A stretch of 64,000 bases of DNA from Haematococcus lacustris (lineage: Eukaryota > Chlorophyta > Chlorophyceae > Chlamydomonadales > Haematococcaceae), in the NCBI GenBank assembly GCA_030144725.1, contig JASKMD010000008.1:5893976-5957975 (forward strand), read 5' to 3'. Position numbers and translations under genes: made by a program. Under the pieces are notes generated by a model. It was not told the origin of the DNA. It made no database searches and saw nothing but the letters and a program-made list of their open reading frames with translations. Shown one piece after another: positions 30,762 to 42,254 of this stretch; the first letter of the stretch is position 1, and each line of letters starts with the position of its first letter.

Positions 30762-33700
30762 ATGATTGAGCTGCTCGCCAAGCTGCTTGCGATACAGCTG
30801 TATGCCGTACTGTCCGCGTTGTGGGTGGTGCGGGCTGTACGGCCTGCACCTGCCGGGCTACCCAGGCTGCTACGCAGCCTGCCCGTTGTCATCGCTGACT
30901 TGGTAGCGCCCCTATGGCTGGACCCGGGAACGGAAGCCCTGCCCATTACCCCTGTCGCAGGCGTCTTGTCTCTGTCGGCTTTCAAGGTAGGGGGAGCACA
31001 GGGCTGATGCTAATCAAAGCGAGGCAGCCTAAGACGTCGCTTCAGCAGTTAGCCGGCCGCCCAGCCAGCCGCCCTCCCTGCTGCCCTGGGTTGACAGTGG
31101 CCCAGGTTTACAACTTGGTCACTTTGCAAAGCACGCATTGCCAGCTGTGTGTGCAAGCAGCTGGTGCAATGTGGGCTCCCTGGTCAGAGCCAGTAGTGAT
31201 GGCTCACAAGCTGCTGAGCACGCTGTAAGGGCCTGCTCGCCAATCATACTGTAGAATGCGCCATGCATTGTACTTAATTCATCACGCATGAATGTTGCTG
31301 TCAGTAGATTAAATCTGTCGGCTTGATCATGCTGGTAAAACATGCTGAGCAGCGCTGTGCAAGCTGCAGCACAGGACAGCTGCGCCAACAGTGAGGTAGC
31401 TGTTGTGGCTTTCTTGACCCTGACCTCCTGCCTGTGCTTGCCGCAGTTGCTGGCCTTTTGCATGAATCGAGGGCCGCTGGCATTGCCCCTGTCCCCCATT
31501 AGCTTTTTCACTACACTACTGCTGCCCATTGTTCCGGCGCAAGGTCAGTGGCAAGAAGCCACTCTTCTTTCAGTCAGCATGGCAACAGCAGTGGCAATGA
31601 TGGCTCCATGTGTTAACCTCAGCTACCGGGACAGCAGCAGCAGTGGCAGCATTGGCAGCAGCAGCAATGGCAGCAGGGAAGACTGGTATTTAGTTGGTCA
31701 GTGACAGGGTATCTGGCCCAGTGGCAGTCCCTGCCATTGCCCTGTGGCCCTGTGCAGTGCTCTCAGCAGGCGGCAAAGCCACAGCCTGCTGCCTGACCAC
31801 CTGCAGTGACATGCCTGTGCTGCATTCATACTGTCGCTGTGCTCCTGCATGCAGTGTTTGTGGTCAGTGGTGGGGCCAAGATCCCGGACAACCAAGGCGG
31901 GGCGGAGCGGGACACTTGGCAGCTGCTGCGCGATTACGGCAAGCAAATCAGTGAGTGTGTGGGGGGAGGGTGAGACGGGGTAGGGCAGGGCAGGGTAGGG
32001 TGGACACTAGCTGGGCAATGCAAAGCAGGTTGGGGATGGGCAAGTTTAGGTCAGGAACCCACCATTGGAAGCATTGCATTCACTCCTGATGCTGTCCTCA
32101 TTATCCCCTGGCCACCCAGGCCTGTAGCCTGTACTGATGCTCGAATCACATGGCTCCAAGGAGCTCCTGTTGTGCCACCACCAGGCCCATGTCCTGTGTG
32201 CTGCTGCAGGCTGTGCTGCAGTGGTGGCGGCTGTGCTGGTGTCCTTCCCTGACCTGCATTGGTTCGCTCGCCACTGGCTGTACAGTGAGTGCTGCAGAGC
32301 CCTGGACTGTGGGGCCTAGGGTAGGGCTGGTTAGGGGCTGGGTGGGGCTGGTTAAGGGCTGGGTGGGGCTGATTAGGGCTAGGCGTGGGGACGGGTTCAT
32401 TTGAGGGCTGGGCTAGGCCTGAACCCCAACCCATGCTGGTTTCATCTAGGTTGGGTGAAGCCCAGGTTGCTGCCCCTGGCGTAAGGGGTGCATGTGAGCA
32501 TGTACGGCAGCCAAACCACATAAGCATGCTGGGCACAATGAGCATGAGCAGCGACAAGGGAAAGAGCACAGGCCTGGAAGCAAAGAGGGAGGGGAGTCGG
32601 AGGTAATACAGAGAGCTCACACTTCTCATGTGTTCTGCTGCTGCTGCTGCTGCTGCAGCACTGTCGTCCTGCATGACGCTAGGCGCAGTGTTTGACCTTC
32701 TGGCAGCTGGAGCTACGGCTTGGCTGGGCATGCCTGTGGCCCCAGCTTTCAACAGGCCATGGATGGTGCGCCACACGGGGTTTGAACCCCGCTCCTTCTG
32801 CTCGATGCCCGACCAGTTCTCAGGGGTCAGGCAAATAGGCCAAGGTGTCTCCAGGCAGACTGGCATGGCGATAGACCATCAGATATACGTCCAGATTGCA
32901 ATGGGGCGCGACTTGAGACCATCGGATTGCAATGGGGTTTGTAAAACAGCCAGGCAGCCAGGGTCAGTCGGGTAAAGGAGGACGTACATTGGCGGCTGCA
33001 TGAACCCATAGACCCTAGTGCATTTGTTGTATTGCTGCTACTTTCCCCTGGCACTGCAGAGTGAGTCGTTTGCTGACTTCTGGGCCCGACGCTGGAACCT
33101 AAGCACCACCTACATGATGCGGGTCATGGTGTATGAGCCTGTCATGGAAGGTGAGGCTCGCTCGCCGCCCTGCCCTGCTGCCCCGCCTGCTACCCTGCCT
33201 GCTGCCTTGCCTGCCGCCCTGCCCACTGCTCGCCCTGCTGCCCCGCCTGCTGCCCTGCCCTGCTGCCCTGCCTGCTGCCCTGCCCACTGCCCTGCCCACT
33301 GCCCTGCCTGCTGCCCTGCCCTGACCCCGTTACTGCCCACTGTCATGCCTGCTGCCCAGCTCACTGCCCCGGTTACTGCCCTGTCTGTCGCGCTGGCTGA
33401 AGCACCAAGTGATGCATGTCACACTAATCACCGCCCCCAACATACCCCCCTGCCCTGCCCCCTGGCAGGTCGGCTGGTCGCCCGGCTGGACCCCACAGCG
33501 GATCCCGCAGACCTCTCCCCTGCTAGCGCCGCAGTGGCAGCAGCAGCAGCCCACCCAGCTGCTGACAGCCCTGCCCCTGCCCCTGTCACCAAGGCCCTCA
33601 GCGCTGTGGCCAGCGAGGCTGAAGCCATGATGGCGGCCCCCAGCCCCTCCAGCACCTCCATGTCCGACTTGTCAGACAGCAGCGCTCACGAGGCCCTGCC

Positions 33701-35342
33701 CAGTCATGGCCGGGCCAGCATTGGCGCAGCACACGCCATCGCTGCAGGACACCACAAGGCGGGGCTGGTGCAGCGGAGGTTGGGAGCAGGGGGCCAGGGG
33801 AGGGAGCTGGAGCCAGCAGGGCCCATGGGGGACAAGGCAGCGGTCAGCCTAGGCAGCAGCCAGGGCGGGGTTGAGGGTGTGGGGGCTGCCAAGGGGTCAG
33901 GCAGGAAGGGCGGGAAGGGGAAGGAGCTGACGGGACACACAGCTCGGCCATCAAAGCTGCGCCGGCTGCTGGGCCTGCAGGTGGGTGGCGAGGCTGGTGT
34001 GCTGCGCCCCTTGCACCTTGCGCTTGCTGGGCGGTTGGTTCCCAGCCCTTGCTGGGCAGCCGCTGCCTCTACACCCTTGCTAGGCAGCAGGTGCCTTACC
34101 AGCTGTAGCCTCCACGTGGCTTCTCTTATGGCTTCACTCAACATAGGCCGCATCTTCGACAGGAGGGCCGTGCTGGCTGTCGAGTTGGCTTGTGTAGCAG
34201 ATGCGCTGACCCCACCTTGCATCCTTACCTGGCCTGCCTGCCTGTTGCACCCACACCCTTCACTCTGCTTGTGCAGCCATCTGCCAATGTGATGCCTAAC
34301 CTGCCCAGCCCGTGCACCTCTTCCGGTCAATCTCTGCCTAGCCCAGCTCAGCTGCGTCTACTTGTAGGCCGTCTTCCCTTCCTTTCGTATCTCAGCCATG
34401 CCATGTGGGTGTGCCATACCAAGTCAACCCACCGCTGCCCACCCACCCATCACTGACTATCACTATCTGCTGCCCACCCTTGTTTCTGTGGCTGCAGGCC
34501 ACCTTCATGTTCAGTGGGGTGTGGCACATCCTGGTATTCTGGTACAACACCAAGGTCATCAGCATGCGCTGGGCGCTCTTCTTCATCATTCAGGTGCCTG
34601 CCATCCACATTCTCCATGCGCATTGCGTAAAGTAACTGCATCCCTACACCCAGCTACAGCTGCCAACAGAGCAAGAAACAGAAGTGCGCATGCAAGCGCA
34701 CAGTTTGGGTTGGGCAGTGGGTATGTAGCTGATTGATGTTGTGGTGTCTGGCTGCTGCAGGCACCCATAGTGATGGCAGAAGCGCTTCTGCTCAAGGCCT
34801 GGCGCAAGGCTGGCCTGCCCCTTCTGCCCAAGCCAGTGCGCGTGGTGGCAACCAATGCCGCTCTGATTGCGGTGGCTGGCCCGCTGTTCTTCGGGCCTGC
34901 GGACACTACTGGCTTCGCATGTGAGACCTTGCCAGCTGTGCTGTGGCGTTGTTCTTGACGTTGCTAAGGCGCTGTGCAGATATGACAGCGTTATGTGGCA
35001 CATCAGGGCAGGCGGTGTTGGGGTGGAGTAGTTCAAGTGGCTGAGCTTGGCAGGGATTGCGGCCAGACGTGTACTGCTACACTGTGCACTGCAGCGCGCA
35101 ACTTGGAGACGGTGCGTCCGGCCGTGGACTTGATACGGCACTGGGCCCAAGCTGCCTTCACCATGGTCGCGCCCAGCCTCTGGCTTGGAACGACATCAGG
35201 TGACGAGGCGCAGGCCCTCAAACACAGCGCATGGCTGCCGTCGGAGACGGTGTCCTTACCTCTGGCACCCGGGCACTTGAGTGATAGCGTTTGGGACATG
35301 CTCAGTACAAATAACACCGGGACAGCAATCCATGCAGTGTAG
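30762..35342 (+). CDS. Wax-synthase-type membrane-bound O-acyltransferase (MBOAT)
   Basis: Exons 30762-30986, 31447-31543, 31855-31950, 32222-32284, 32659-32765, 33060-33150, 33469-33980, 34498-34593, 34761-34920 and 35095-35342 give 1695 nt (564 aa) with all phases matching. N-terminal helices (MIELLAKLLAIQLYAVLSAL) precede FCMNRGPLALPLSPISF, FNRPW, SESFADFWARRWNLSTTYMM, and SGVWHILVFW with the presumed catalytic His. Helices such as VVATNAALIAVAGPLFFG follow. DFWxRRWNL and SGxxH are hallmarks of plant and algal long-chain-alcohol O-fatty-acyltransferases, which act in the ER. The large exon 7 inserts about 150 Ala/Ser/Gly-rich residues between the RRWN and SGxxH motifs. Whether the acceptor is an alcohol, sterol or xanthophyll cannot be read from sequence. 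Confidence 0.88.
32318..32402. repeat. Short GCTGGTTAGGG minisatellite in MBOAT intron
   Basis: About four units of GGGCTGGGTGGGGCTGGTTA with small changes, in the intron after the exon ending at 32284. Confidence 0.7.
33165..33400. repeat. CCCTGCCTGCTG minisatellite in MBOAT intron
   Basis: Imperfect CTGCTGCCCTGCC and CCCACTGCCCTGCC units, upstream of the acceptor at 33468. Six-frame readings across it are artefactual. Confidence 0.75.
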
Positions 35343-35856
35343 TAAGGTTGACGCGGGAGGCGCGGTGCCGCCTGATAAACAGCAGGGTGGTGGACCGCTT
35401 GATGGCCCTGCTACAGCGGGCAGAGGAGTGGCCCTGTGTGCTGGTGAAGGCTGAACAGAGGGATGTAGCCTGGTAGGTCGCAGAGCAGCGGGAAGGGTTG
35501 GCGATGTTGGGTAAGCTGCAGCAGAAGGCGGATCATGATGAACCTGGAACATGCCCACCGTCCTAATGTGCCTTCATGAGAGGAACGCTACAGCGATCAA
35601 CGCAGACTATGTATAGTGAGGCAAAGCTTTGCTGGGTGCTCTAGTTGTGTTGTGTTTCATGAACTTCATCACTATACAGTTAACACACGAACTAGTATCT
35701 GTATTGGGAGGATGTCATGGCATGCCCAGACATTGCTGCTTGTGTGGACATGTGTGAACACTGTCCACTGGACAGTGACATGTATGTGTGCGACAAAAAT
35801 AACCCTAGTACTTGCAGGCCACAGCGGTTTCCAGCTACAGCTAAGTAAATCAATCC

Positions 35857-36041
35857 CTTACAAAGGGGATTAATGTGGGTCGGAGCTAAGTAGCTAGTAC
35901 TAGGGGAGCTTGAGCTACAGGCACACACACCAGAATGGCTGAGCTGAAGTGGGCAGCAGGCACACTAGCTGTAGCCTTTACAACGATGAGCTCGCTGCCT
36001 GTGCTTGATTACAACTTCTGCTTTTTGGTGCAACAAGAGGG
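35857..36041. repeat. Dispersed element end, copy B
   Basis: Near-identical to 23930-24100 for about 140 bp (GGGTCGGAGCTAAGTAGC, CAGAATGGCTGAGCTGAAGT), then diverging. The hAT transposon at 36049 begins just after it, so the hAT inserted into or beside this older repeat. 35343-35856 shows no gene. Confidence 0.65.
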
Positions 36042-37353
36042 CTGATAGTCAGGCGTTCCCAACTACCTGAAAACCACCCCCCTGTGATAGGAAGCCCGTA
36101 TCTCCGCAGCCACTCAGTCAAAAATATATGTGAACAGTGCTTTGAACAGAGGAGGCTCACAGCTACGAGATGGCAGACGCAGCAAAAACTATCTCGCTCT
36201 CAGCGGTGCTCAGTGCCTGCCCACAGATCGACATTTGACTACATGCGATTTCGCAACATGCGAGGCGCGCCGCTCTAGCACGCTTCGCCACACTGTTTTG
36301 AGTGGCACCTGCAACGCGCAGCAGCAGTCGGAACATGATTTGCTTTCGGCATGTGGACGCGACGACGGTAGGGCGCGACCGGTCATATGACTTGCTGAGG
36401 AATTGGTCATATGACTGAATATGATGGCATAAAGATGTGATATGACCGGGTCTGTAGTCAAGAGGATAATGAGGCAGGTTAGCACCGTAACCCACCTGGG
36501 AACCCCGAGTGTCAAGAGGGTTTGACGCCCTTCTTAGGAAAAATGCTCTCAGTTGCAGTTAGACCGCCGCATCACTCCTCTACTCTCCGCGACGTTAAAC
36601 ATTGAGTTTGAGACCACGGCAATGGAATAGAGGCTCAATTACACCCGTTGCGTGATCATATCAGCACTTCTGGGGCCTTTCGGGGCCTTCTTGGGCCCAA
36701 GGTTGTAACAGAGCACTAGCACCTAGAGCACACTAGTACAGCTCGATGGCCAACTCCTTCTCCTGGTCACGCTGGTTGCTGTTGGTGAGCTCATCATTAG
36801 CTTGAATGAACACCAGTTCCTCAGCCTTCTCAATGCTGAGGGTGTTGCGGTGCGCATCTGCAAAGGTCCGCCCCCACGCAGACCAGTTCCGCTCTGCTGC
36901 GCACGTGGAGACATGCACGGACAGCAACCGCATGGCTGCCTTGGCAAGGATTGGGAACTTGGACTGGGCATAGACCTGCCACCAGGTCAGCCGCTGGTGG
37001 GCGGGAGCAATGACAGTGACTGTGCGGCCGTCGATCTCTGTAGCCTTGGTCATGCGCAAGATGATGTTGGCCACACGTGTCATGTCCGGGTCCCATGCTC
37101 CCATCTCAAAGTTGTCAAGCTCCTCAGCTGCAGCATCCGGTGCAACCTGTGTGTGGTGTACAAACCTTGTAGCATGCGACGCTATGGTTGCATGGCTGTT
37201 GCGGAGTAGCAAGTGGTACTTCATCTCACCTCAGCCAGGCGGGCCACAACGAGCTTGACGTCCTGCTGTTGCTCGACCGTCAAATCCTTCATGGGAGGCA
37301 GTGGCTGAACTCCATGACGTGTAGGCAAGAAGTTAATGGGGTCCAACACCCTA

Positions 37354-37627
37354 CAGGTCAGGTCAGGTCAGGTCAGGTCAGGTCAGGTCAGGTCAGGTCA
37401 GGTCAGGTCAGGTCAGGTCAGGTCAGGTCAGGTCAGGTCAGGTCAGGTCAGGTCAGGTCAGGTCAGGTCAGGTCAGGTCAGGTCAGGTCAGGTCAGGTCA
37501 GGTCAGGTCAGGTCAGGTCAGGTCAGGTCAGGTCAGGTCAGGTCAGGTCAGGTCAGGTCAGGTCAGGTCAGGTCAGGTCAGGTCAGGTCAGGTCAGGTCA
37601 GGTCAGGTCAGGCAGGTCAGGTCAGGT
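37354..37627. repeat. (GGTCA)n pentanucleotide array in hAT intron
   Basis: About 54 units with one interruption near 37611. On the transposase sense strand it reads (TGACC)n and ends in the acceptor CTGTAG at 37351-37356. It is the same unit, orientation and position as in the Fanzor intron. Confidence 0.97.
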
Positions 37628-37845
37628 GACCAATACCGTGCTGCCGCCATGGCGGGGTGGTAGTGCTTCATAGCACGGTCTCGAAACAATCTTGGCACTC
37701 CCAGCACAAAGGACCAGTCCACTGGGTTGGCTCCACTAGGGTCCCCAAACTTGTCAGCCCATTGGGTGGCCCACTGAAGTAGGTCGTCCCAGACCTTCAT
37801 CACCTTCAACACCACAACACCACAACATGGTGTGGCATAGTATGC

Positions 37846-37938
37846 CATGGAATGGTCAGCGTACCTCCATTGCCATGCCATGGAATGGTCAGCGAACCTC
37901 CATTGCCATGCCATGGAATGGTCAGCGTATCTCCATAC
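37846..37938. repeat. 33-bp triplicate repeat in hAT intron
   Basis: Three copies of CATGGAATGGTCAGCG plus CTCCATTGCCATGC-like sequence. The last copy abuts the donor GTATGGAG of the exon ending at 37939. Confidence 0.85.
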
Positions 37939-39849
37939 CTGGCTCAAGAGAGGGCGGTTTGCCTCAAGCTGTTGGATGGCGTTGAAGATTGGCTGCATGA
38001 GGCTGATCACTGCATCCAGCCTCTTCCACCACTCAACTGCACAACGGGGATATCACTTGGAAGCATTGAGACGCGCATGCAAGGAGTGGCGGGTGATAGG
38101 GCAGGTGCCAATTACTGTCCAAGACCACGTCAAAGCAGGCATGGTTGGCAGATCCAGCCGACAATTTGGCCCAGATACCGCACTCTCTCATGTTGCGCAA
38201 TGCATTCTGAAAGGGTAGCATGGGTGCAAGGGCATGGCTCATAGAGTACAAGTGAGGCTGCTAGAGTACAAGTGAGGCTGCTAGAGTACAAGTGAATGAT
38301 GAATGAGGATGTGTTGTGGCTCCGTATCTTAGTACCTTACTGCGGCGGATGTCTTTGCAAATGGTGAACAGGATTGCGAAGCGCGTGTCGATGTGGGCGG
38401 ACACACCCCTCAGTTCGCCGTACACCTCTAGCTGAGCAGTGTCTAGGGCACTGCTGATCTTGTGGCAGTCTCCTAGGGTCTTGGCAATCTGTTGTACCTG
38501 CAGATGCATGCAACCATCTTTGAATGACCAGTCATTTTCTTGTCACCCTTGTCAAGCTGGCAGACATGGTGGAAGATAGCGCCTCCCATAGCCTTCAATA
38601 GCACACAGTTCACCAATGGTTGTCCCTTGCCAGCCCGTCGGTGGCGCCATCCATCCGTGCATAGCATTAAACTCAAACCCTGCATCAAGATATAGTTGCT
38701 CCATCTGACAGTTAGTACCACCAAAATACAACACTGTAAGTGCATGTTGACGTGTCAAATGTGGCACTTACCAGCAGCAGTTGCTCCACCACCACTTCCA
38801 CCCTCGTCTTCAATCTGCTGTAGGTGCTAGAGAGATAAGACGTCCTCACTTGCTTGGCTGTGGGAGAGTCAGGCATGCCCAGCAGCTGAAACATCCTCTT
38901 CAGATGTGGGTTGTCGGCGCGAGCGAAGGGTGTGCCAGAGGTGTAAAGGAATAGAGAGAATTCTTGCTTGGCCTCGACAAGCACAGCAGGGGACTGGGCG
39001 GAGCTGGGAGGTGGTGGAGCTGCGCTTGTGCTGGCATGGCGGCCAACACAAGCGGCGCAGGAGTTGTGTTGGGTCTGCGCCCACGATATGTTGTTGACAG
39101 AGAGGCATGCTGAGCAGAGCAAGCAGACGACGCTGACCGCGCGAATCAGTTTGCGGCTCGACCCGACCCGCTCAGTGACTTGTAGCGCGTAATGTTCGCT
39201 CTTGCGAATTAGTTTAGTATCCTTCAAGTGGTGGAAAAGAGCCGCCAGCGTCCAGAGCTTGTTGTCGAACACCTGAGTCTCATTTTCGGCCCAGGGAGGT
39301 ATCACGGGTGGAACTGTAGCCATCGCAGCTAACGCGCACTTGACTTGCTGGGTTTTGGCTTGATCATATTTCATCATATTCTTTGGCTTGATCATATTGG
39401 GTCATATCTTAAAGATTTTTCTGGGCGCGCCTTAGACGACGGCAGTCGTGACAACTGGATACCACTATTAGCTTTTGGAGCTGCTGCTGGCGCTGGTGCA
39501 TTACCGGCTGCTCTACTACGCTTAAACAAGGTGCTAGGTGCTAGGTGCAGTGTACGTGGTGTTGTCTCACCTTGCTTTGCTGCCCTCGACTTGTTAGCTG
39601 CAGGTGCCTCACGCTTACGTGACGTGCTTGTCGCTGCCAGCTGAGGGGGTGCACCAGCAGGCACAGCCAGCTCAGGGGTGGTGCTTAGATGTGTCAGCTG
39701 CTGCTGAGGGGGCGCAGCTGCGGCGAGCTTCCCACGGATGTGGGTGCACACGTGGCTCTGTAGCTTAGATACCCTCCAGCTCGTGTGTACCTCCTGCTTG
39801 TGAAACTGGAGGTGTGACTGATGCTTGTGAAACTGGAGGTATGACTGAT

Positions 39850-41005
39850 TCAGGCACTGTCGAGGCCGTGGAGGAGCAGCTCCTGCATTATGACCTGGAC
39901 ATGAGCTTCTGCCGTGCCATTAGGCAAGGGGATGATAGCCAACACATCGGTGACTTGAGTGGTGAGTCGGCCTGCCCCAGCTGCAACCTCATCCCCAGCC
40001 CCAGCTGCTGCCCCATCTGCTGCCGCTGCCCCAGCCCCAGCCCCAGCTGCTGACCAAGCTGCCGCCCCCGCCCCCGCCCCCGCCCCCGCCCCCGCCCCCG
40101 CCCCCGCCCCCGCCCCCGCCCCCGCCCCCGCCCCCGCCCCCGCCCCCGCCCCCGCCCCCGCCCCCGCCCCCGCCCCCGCCCCCGCCTCAGCCCCAGCCCC
40201 AGCTCCAGCCCCAGCCCCAGCTCCAGCCCCAGCCCCACCACCGGGCCTCTGCTCCCAGCCTTCTGGCATGTGCTGCGGGGTGACTGCTGTTGTCACTCGC
40301 AATACGAGCACCTTGCCATGGCGGTCGCATGTTCACCCATCAAATTGCAGGTGTATAGCCTTTGCGCGCAATAGTTGGTCTGAAAGCAGGCAGCAGAGCA
40401 AAGGCATGCCTTCCCCTTTGGAATGAAGATGTCTGTTGGTGAGTTGGAATGAAGATGTCTGTTGGTGAGGGTGCGAGGCCGGCTGGGCTGAGCTGCTCTG
40501 CCATGCTGCCCATGGGCCGGCCATGGCTGTCCAGCCTTCTATAGCCAGCCTCTGCACTCCGCCTCAACACCTCCACTGAGACGGGGTGCTGCTCCAAAAC
40601 CAGCAGCTGCTGCCTCTGCTTGCAGGTGAGTGGGGAGTGGTGGGGGCGGCGTTTGTGACGGTAGATATGCATTTGCCCTTGGAGGCTGCGTCGAGCAGCC
40701 CGTAGGGAGTGATTGGTGGCTGCCGCTCTGGATGCCACCTGCTGCAAAGCCGTATGCTCATCCTGCAGGCGTTGGTGTGCTGCCTGCAGGTCGTCTAGGT
40801 CGCCTTGCAACCCATCCACGGTGCCCATAAGGGACTGCTCTACATCCCGCAGCCGCTGCACCTCAGCCTGCAGATCACAGTTTGTCGCTTGTGCCCTACA
40901 AGCTGCAGCCTTGATGTTGTTAGCGCAATGCAGATTGCCAGCCCTTGGCGACTTGTTTATTGCATTGAGCTGAGCACTCTTTGTATTGCTTAATCTCTTC
41001 TTCAT
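39850..41005 (-). CDS. Second hAT-borne gene: coiled-coil protein
   Basis: From ATG at 41005 the protein reads MKKRLSNTKSAQLNAINKSP, then a heptad-rich coiled coil (LQAEVQRLRDVEQSLMGTVD, LQAAHQRLQDEHTALQQ) and KQRQQLLVLEQHPVSVEVL. A downstream exon, probably starting after an acceptor near 40288, reads TAVTPQHMPEGWEQ, a long (Gly-Ala)n tract encoded by (CCCCCG)n, then VTDVLAIIPLPNGT and a stop at 39850. The middle join is not resolved. It lies inside the hAT inverted repeats on the transposase strand, so it travels with the element. Some hAT and related elements carry a second, DNA-binding or accessory ORF; here no domain beyond the coiled coil is recognised. Confidence 0.5.
40064..40192. repeat. 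(CCCCCG)n hexanucleotide array
   Basis: About 20 units, grading into CCCCAG/CTCCAG variants up to about 40240. On the minus strand it codes for (Gly-Ala)n in the second hAT gene. Confidence 0.95.
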
Positions 41006-41029
41006 GGTTAGGGAATGAGAGGGGGTGGG

Positions 41030-41320
41030 TGAGTTGCTGAGCGGGGCTACGGGTGAAGGAGAGGTAGGGGAGAGTGGGTGGGGGAGGTAGGGTATGAGGC
41101 TGAGGTAGGGGAGGCTGAGGTAGGGGAGGTAGGGGAGGTAGGGGTGATGTAGGGGAGGTAGGGGAGGGTAGGGGAGGCTGAGGTATGGAAGGTAGGCTGA
41201 GGTAGGCTGAGGTAGGGAAGGCGGGTGAAGGAGAGGTAGGGGAGAGGTAGGAGGCGAGGAGAAGGAGAGGTAGGGGGGAGGAGGCTGATGGCAGGCTGGG
41301 CTGCTGGGAGGAGGGGCTAC
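41030..41320. repeat. GGTAGGGGAGG purine-rich minisatellite
   Basis: Tandem GAGGTAGGGGAGGCT-like units immediately upstream of the coiled-coil gene start, inside the hAT element. Confidence 0.8.
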
Positions 41321-42254
41321 TGGGAGCTGGGCGGGGTAGACGAGGTTGGGAGATGGTGGGTTAAGTTGTGTTGGTGGGGGCCACGGGGCGAAGTGGTAAG
41401 CCAAGCTCAGTCGGCTCCTCGTGCACCTGTAGCCATCAGCATGTGTACCTTGTAAGCGGTCCATCTTGTCACATACAAACCCAATGATTGAGTTGCATAG
41501 TGCCATGGACGCGTTAGAGAGTATGCTACAAAAGATTCGTGTGAGGCCAGGCTGTTGTTCAATGGTTGGAAACAAAAAGCGGATCATAGCTGGGGGGGGG
41601 GTGACTAGGCCCTACTGTGCCGCCCACCATTACAGCGATACAGCGCTGCCGCACACGAATTCGGGTTACTTCACACGCTCGCCAAGCGGCCTGCACCATC
41701 TGGAAGCTCGCGCAGCCATGTTTGCCGGACTTCGGTGGTGTGCGCCACCGACATGTCGTGCATCGCTAACGGATAGCCAAGGACGTAGCTTACCAGTGTA
41801 GCTAACCACGGTCTGCGATTGGGACACATCCGGGGTCACATGTGTCTGCCCGCATCGAATGACTCCGATGGCTATTCCAGTCTTACATTAAACGCGCATT
41901 ATCGCATTGCAGCAGACGCAGCAAACGTTACATCAAATGGAGTAGATGGGCTGCATGTGCATGAAGATTGCCAACCCCATGTTGGGAACGCCTGACTGAT
42001 AGGTTCCATCTAGGGACCTCTCGCATAAGTGCTACTTCCAGGTATTAATACCTCTAGTGCTGGTATTAGTATCATTAGTACCCAAAACATCAGGCAGGTA
42101 TTAGTACCGGGCACGCCCAATTCAAAAGTTGAGAGGGTATTCACATGTAGACATGTGCTTGCTTGAGGTTGTGGCAGGTCGAAACAGCTATCGCTCTATA
42201 TCGACGTCGTAATCAAGTACAGCTATTGCGCTCAGTGTATAGTGAAGAGAAAAC

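Larger units (their letters stand above)
36733..39760 (-). pseudogene. hAT transposase (DUF659 type), spliced, probably disabled by internal deletion
   Basis: Exons: an upstream piece near 39760-39560 with a BED-like RVSKLQSHVCTHIRGKL; 39323-38772 (TSGTPFARADNPHLKRMF); 38679 to about 38550 (LSLMLCTDGWRHRRAGKG); 38497-38336 (ends TICKDIRRSK); 38206-38116; 38036-37939 (WWKRLDAVISLM); 37803-37637; 37350-37230 (VLDPINFLPTRH); and 37146-36733. The last exon carries the hAT dimerisation region (LTWWQVYAQSKFPILAKAAM, CAAERNWSAWG). Phases match except at 38550/38497. There the segment expected to hold the second acidic motif (TDxAxN) and the Cys/His-rich part of DUF659 is missing and the frame does not join. 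I read this as an internal deletion, so the copy is probably not catalytic. The intron 37636-37351 is almost entirely (TGACC)n. Confidence 0.8.
36049..41995. mobile_element. hAT-superfamily DNA transposon with intact ends
   Basis: The ends are exact 15-bp inverted repeats: TCAGGCGTTCCCAAC at 36049-36063 and GTTGGGAACGCCTGA at 41981-41995. The sequence CTGATAG flanks both ends (36042-36048 and 41996-42002) as a probable target-site duplication; hAT elements usually make 8 bp. CAGG...GTTCCCAAC is a typical hAT terminus. Subterminal GATCATAT and GGTCATATGAC words occur near both ends of the transposase region. Inside are a minus-strand transposase gene and a minus-strand coiled-coil gene. Length is 5947 bp. 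36064-36732 and 41600-41980 hold no supported genes. Confidence 0.85.

Noticed and set aside
32767..32795. T-arm-like hairpin GGGGTTTGAACCCC
   Set aside because: A perfect small hairpin, but no tRNA cloverleaf can be drawn around it. The similar GGGGTTCAAACCCC at about 2628 is likewise isolated.
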